8,742 nucleotides of DNA from Polyangia bacterium (GTDB taxonomy: Bacteria > Myxococcota_A > Polyangia > Polyangiales > Polyangiaceae): contig JAUILJ010000280.1 in assembly GCA_030433055.1 (NCBI GenBank), positions 1 through 8,742 of the forward strand, read 5' to 3'. Shown piece by piece: positions 5,544 through 8,742 of this stretch (its first letter is position 1; every line of letters starts with the position of its first letter). Below the pieces are notes generated by a model that ran no database searches, was not told the DNA's origin, and was given only the letters and a program-made list of their open reading frames with translations. Made by a program: the position numbers and the translations under genes.

Positions 5544-6521
5544 ATGGTCGTCAGTCGCGCAGATCTCGAAGCCACCATTTCCCGGCTTGAGTCGGAAGTC
5601 GAAGATCCACGAGCCGGGATCTATGGGCCAACGAGCCAGAGCTGGAAGATCAGCAAGGAGGCGATCCTGTTTCTTGGCGGAGGGCGTGCCGCCCTGCTGC
5701 AGACCGCACACCCCTACGTAGCCCACGGCGTCGATCAGCACTCGGCGACCAAGAGCGACCCGCTTGGGCGCTTCCAGCGCACGTTCGACAACGTGTTCGC
5801 GATGGTGTTCGGCGATCTGGACAGCGCGATCAAGTCTGCCCGACGAGTGCACAACATCCACACGAAGATCAGCGGGCTGATTCAGGAGAACGTTGGGCGT
5901 TTCCCCGAGGGAGCTCAGTACCTGGCCAACGATGAAGATGCCCTGTTCTGGGTCCACGCGACGCTGATCGACACCGCGGTTCAGGTCTACGAGTTGGTGC
6001 TGCGTCCCCTCTCCTACGAGGAGAAAGACCGCTACTACCGGGAGACCCGTCGCTTCGCGTATCTGTTCGGCATTCCAGACTCCGTGATGCCGAGAGACTG
6101 GGGAGAGTTTGCCGACTACAACCAAGCGATGTGGAATTCAGACACGCTCAAGGTGGGCAAGCCCGCCCTGGAGCTGCGCCGCTTTCTGTTCGCTGCGCCA
6201 AAGCCTGCGTATGGGCCCTTCTTCCGCTGGCTGGAGACCATGACCGCTGGTCTGATGCCAGCGCGATTGCGTGACGAGTACCAGCTGCCCTGGTCCCCAG
6301 CGGATCAGCGTTGGTTCCGCGCCTCTGTCTCCGCATTGAAGCTCAGCTACCCCCGCATGCCGGCCCGGCTGCGCTACCTACCGGCCTACGTCGAGGCGAG
6401 GAGGCGCCTGGCAGGTAAGACCGGGCCAGATCGCGTCGGCCAGTTCCTCGAGCGGCTGGTGATGGTGCCGTTGCGCCGCGCGCCCGCCAAGCGCCGCCCA
6501 CGACGTACGGCGAACGCCTGA
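5544..6521 (+). CDS. DUF2236 / MpaB-like putative haem oxygenase
   Basis: The 325 residues match the all-helical family now named ER-bound oxygenase MpaB / rubber oxygenase catalytic domain (DUF2236), whose studied members include latex-clearing protein Lcp. The visible family pattern is GIYGPTSQSWKI at 25-36, ILFLGGGRAALLQTAHP at 41-57, SDPLGRFQRTFDNVFAMVFGD at 71-91, RRVHNIHTKISG at 100-111 and LFWVHATLIDT at 134-144. Arg76 and Thr80 share the four-residue spacing of the conserved Arg/Thr pair of Lcp, and His106 is the best candidate for the haem-ligating His; these assignments are inference. No signal peptide or membrane helix is seen, so unlike secreted Lcp it should be cytoplasmic. The last 15 residues are strongly basic (RRAPAKRRPRR). 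Family members can cleave C=C bonds of isoprenoid-type substrates, but the substrate here is unknown. It ends 29 bases before the convergent RecQ-like gene. Confidence 0.87.
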   Translation: MVVSRADLEATISRLESEVEDPRAGIYGPTSQSWKISKEAILFLGGGRAALLQTAHPYVAHGVDQHSATKSDPLGRFQRTFDNVFAMVFGDLDSAIKSARRVHNIHTKISGLIQENVGRFPEGAQYLANDEDALFWVHATLIDTAVQVYELVLRPLSYEEKDRYYRETRRFAYLFGIPDSVMPRDWGEFADYNQAMWNSDTLKVGKPALELRRFLFAAPKPAYGPFFRWLETMTAGLMPARLRDEYQLPWSPADQRWFRASVSALKLSYPRMPARLRYLPAYVEARRRLAGKTGPDRVGQFLERLVMVPLRRAPAKRRPRRTANA

Positions 6522-6550
6522 ACGCCGCGCTCGCGCAACTCGATACGTGC

Positions 6551-8742
6551 TCAGCCTGCCGACGACCGACCGAAGTCCAGCTCCTCGCTGTCCGGCGCGC
6601 TCACGCTTCGACGCTGATGCTCCACTTCGACGCTGAACCGTCGTGGCGCCGGTCGGCGGGGCGGGAGCTCCGAGGCGCGGGGCCGTTGTACACCTGCGCG
6701 CTCGCACTCTGAGCAATTTCCGCACGGACCTGCTACCGGCAAGCCAAGCAGCGCGTTCAGCCTCGAGACCAGGCAGGGCGCCCCGCCTTTGCCCGGCTCC
6801 ACGTAGCTCCGCACCTGCTCGCGGCGCAGGTGGTCGTGCTCGGTGACGACCTCGAGCTGCTCCACGAGGAACTCGGCTCGCGCGCCGAACTCGTCGGCAG
6901 GCAACGTGACGCGGTACCAGTCGCTGGCTCGCAGCACCAGGCCCGCGTCGACCAGCGTGTCGAGCCCACGTCGCAGCTGCTCCGGCTCGATCTGGACCAG
7001 CTCCTCCAGCTGAGAGCGGGGGTTAGGCGTATCGCCTTGCGCAGCGAGCAGCTCGATAGCGACGTTCAAGGCTTCCAGGTCCACGCGTGGGGCGCCTAGC
7101 TCGCCTTCGAAGTCGCCGGCGCTACAGAGCAACACGCCATGCGCGGGTTGGCCGTTGCGACCGGCCAGCGCGAGGTCTCGCAGATACTGTTCGAGAGAGT
7201 GCGGCGCGCGGAAATGCAACACGTAGCGCAAATCCATGCGACAGATCCCCTTGCCATATCCTCGGGGTAACTCGCCACTCTCGCCCGTGATGCCCTCGAG
7301 GCCCGTGAAGGCGCTCTCCGCCACCAGTACCGAAGGCTTGTTCGTGGTTGCGAAATGCAGCTGCTCTGCAGCCCGCGCGCCAGCGGAGAGCTCCCGATGG
7401 TAGCGATAGCTGGCGATGCCCAGAGCGCCCAGGGCGCGATGAACTGCCTCGACTTCACGCGGCCCGGGGCAGATCACGACGCCAGGACGGGGAAGGCGGT
7501 TGAGCTCGCTCACCAGCAGACGCTGGCGCTCACTTGGCTCCACGAAGCAAGTCGTCAGCTGCAAGTTGGGACGCACCAGCGGCGCTTCGAAGAGCGTTGG
7601 CTCGCGGAGCCGCAGCCCTTCCAGCAGATCCGCGCGCACCGCGGCGCTGCCCACCGCGGAGAAGACCATCGCCACGGGCCTGCCCAGCTTCTCGAGCAGC
7701 TCATCGAGGCTCGCGCTGCTGGGGCCGAACTCTGGTGAAAACTCGCTGAACAGCTGGGCGTCGGTCAGCACGGCCAAAGCCACACCGCTCTGACCGAGCG
7801 CGCGACACACCTCCGCGCGCTGGAGCGCGCCGGGGGTAGACAGCACGACCAGGCTACGGGAGTAGCGGATGCGCTCGAGCGCTCTTCGCCGTTCCTCACC
7901 CGAGACCCCGGCGTCAACGCGTACGCAAGGTACGCCCCGCGACGTGAGCTGCTCCTGCTGCGATTTGAGCCAGGAGGGGAGTGGATGGACCACGAGCGTG
8001 GGTTGCTCGAGCAGCTGAGCTGCCACGAGATAGGCGGTGGACTGACCGGAGCCTGCAGGGAGCAGCGCCAGCGCGTCGCGCCCGTCTATGGCGGCCCGGA
8101 CCAGACGCCGTTGCTCTCCGGTCAGGCTGCGCCCCAGGCGCTCCGCGGCGCGCTCCGCCAGGGACCACAGCTGGGCGGGTGAGAAGCTCACGCGAGCACT
8201 TCCGGGAGGATCGAAGCTCCTGAGCTCGAAGCTGCTCTCGTGGCGGCCAAGCAAGCTCATCGGCGGCCCGCCAGCGCGATGCGCGCCAGACTCACGCCGC
8301 ACCACTCCGGCGCGCCCCGCGGCACTTCGCGCAGGCAGCGCACCGCGATCCTCACTGCGGCGACGGATCACGCCGCTGGGGAGCGGCCGGTCTCCTGTGT
8401 CCGTGTCGTGTTCGGCGGCCGCTGCTCCCGCGCCCAGAGCGGCGGGGAGCGCGGGGGAGAGGTCAGCTGCCGGTGTGGTGTGTTCCGGCGTGAGTTCGGC
8501 GGCCCGCTGCACGACCGGGTTGGTATCGGCTGCCGGTGTAGCCGTTGCCTCGGGGAAAGGCTTGACGGTGGCCCGAGGCTTGACGGTGGCCCGAGGCTTG
8601 ACGGCGGCCCGAGGCTTGACGGCGGCCCGAGGCTTGGGCTGACTAGCAACGCGAGCGGCGATCGATGCCTTGGGCGCGGGCTTGGCTTTGAGCACACGGC
8701 TCACCCGCGCGGCGTTGGTGCTGACGCGAGCCTTGGGCTTCG
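6551..8742 (-). CDS. RecQ-like pseudo-helicase with a basic N-terminal tail, 5' end outside the window
   Basis: Residues are numbered from the GTG at 8704. The frame stays open to the window edge with the same KPKA-type composition and no ribosome site at 8704, so the true start probably lies outside. Residues 1-50 are a K/P/R/A-rich tail, 51-150 look disordered, and about 175-525 follow the two RecA-like domains of RecQ. Motif 0 is TGEQ (195-198). Motif I reads PAGSGQS (216-222), with Gln221 for the ATP-binding Lys. Motif II reads TDAQ (314-317) instead of DEAH. Motif VI reads LALAGRNG (511-518), with Leu513 for the first Arg. A segment at about 541-602 may be a winged helix. Cys644, 661, 664 and 667 repeat the 17-3-3 zinc-site spacing of E. 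coli RecQ (Cys380, 397, 400, 403). No HRDC domain is seen; the C-terminus is a basic tail. ATP-driven unwinding seems unlikely; DNA binding or a structural role is inference. Confidence 0.82.
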   Translation of the reverse strand, partial: KPKARVSTNAARVSRVLKAKPAPKASIAARVASQPKPRAAVKPRAAVKPRATVKPRATVKPFPEATATPAADTNPVVQRAAELTPEHTTPAADLSPALPAALGAGAAAAEHDTDTGDRPLPSGVIRRRSEDRGALPARSAAGRAGVVRRESGAHRAGGPPMSLLGRHESSFELRSFDPPGSARVSFSPAQLWSLAERAAERLGRSLTGEQRRLVRAAIDGRDALALLPAGSGQSTAYLVAAQLLEQPTLVVHPLPSWLKSQQEQLTSRGVPCVRVDAGVSGEERRRALERIRYSRSLVVLSTPGALQRAEVCRALGQSGVALAVLTDAQLFSEFSPEFGPSSASLDELLEKLGRPVAMVFSAVGSAAVRADLLEGLRLREPTLFEAPLVRPNLQLTTCFVEPSERQRLLVSELNRLPRPGVVICPGPREVEAVHRALGALGIASYRYHRELSAGARAAEQLHFATTNKPSVLVAESAFTGLEGITGESGELPRGYGKGICRMDLRYVLHFRAPHSLEQYLRDLALAGRNGQPAHGVLLCSAGDFEGELGAPRVDLEALNVAIELLAAQGDTPNPRSQLEELVQIEPEQLRRGLDTLVDAGLVLRASDWYRVTLPADEFGARAEFLVEQLEVVTEHDHLRREQVRSYVEPGKGGAPCLVSRLNALLGLPVAGPCGNCSECERAGVQRPRASELPPRRPAPRRFSVEVEHQRRSVSAPDSEELDFGRSSAG
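8559..8636. repeat. 18-base coding tandem repeat in the RecQ-like gene
   Basis: Four 18-base units (GGCTTGACGGYGGCCCGA on the plus strand) run at 8559-8576, 8577-8594, 8595-8612 and 8613-8630, with a partial unit GGCTTG at 8631-8636. Units one and two have T, and units three and four have C, at one position. On the minus strand they encode four copies of the hexapeptide KPRA(A/T)V, a histone H1-like basic tail. The repeat keeps the reading frame, so copy-number change would alter tail length without a frameshift. Confidence 0.93.

Noticed and set aside
8559..8636. CRISPR-like or regulatory repeat array
   Set aside because: The units are contiguous without spacers and translate in frame to a basic hexapeptide, so this is a coding tandem repeat.
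8368..8697. Minus-strand 109-residue frame with repeated LGPPSS
   Set aside because: It is an alternative-frame reading of the same tandem repeat within the RecQ-like gene.

Overview
This is a GC-rich bacterial chromosome segment with seven protein-coding genes on alternating strands. Two of them run off the window edges. The GC-rich codon use, long shadow reading frames, a eukaryote-like NAD-dependent isocitrate dehydrogenase and proline/alanine/lysine-rich tails would suit a member of the Myxococcota or a related lineage. That placement is inference from style, because the window holds no rRNA, tRNA or other marker gene.

Layout from left to right. 1-816 (-) is the N-terminal part of a GNAT acetyltransferase fused to a carbon-nitrogen hydrolase (nitrilase superfamily), cut by the window edge. 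1073-1888 (-) is a small MscS-type mechanosensitive channel. Divergent from it, 2222-2926 (+) encodes a membrane-anchored transglutaminase-like protein whose catalytic cysteine position is aspartate. It converges with 2923-about 4167 (-), a major facilitator superfamily transporter, and the two stop codons share one CTAG. 4318-5349 (+) is an NAD-type isocitrate dehydrogenase, followed by 5544-6521 (+), a DUF2236/MpaB-like putative haem oxygenase. 6551-8742 (-) is a RecQ-related protein that runs off the right edge and has a lysine-rich N-terminal repeat tail.

Most of the window is ordinary housekeeping or transport. No prophage, transposon, CRISPR array or RNA gene was seen. The strongest unusual signal is the RecQ-like protein. 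Its fold can be followed from motif 0 to the four-cysteine zinc site, whose spacing is identical to E. coli RecQ. However, the Walker A lysine is Gln, DEAH reads TDAQ, and the first arginine of motif VI is Leu. It therefore looks like a pseudo-helicase, probably a DNA-binding or scaffold protein. The second signal is the transglutaminase-like protein that keeps His and Asp but lacks Cys. Together these give two apparently inactivated enzyme folds within about 6 kb, with no sequence evidence that they work together.

The genes do not form one clear operon. The isocitrate dehydrogenase and DUF2236 genes are co-directional but 194 bases apart, and the nitrilase fusion and mscS are co-directional but 256 bases apart.
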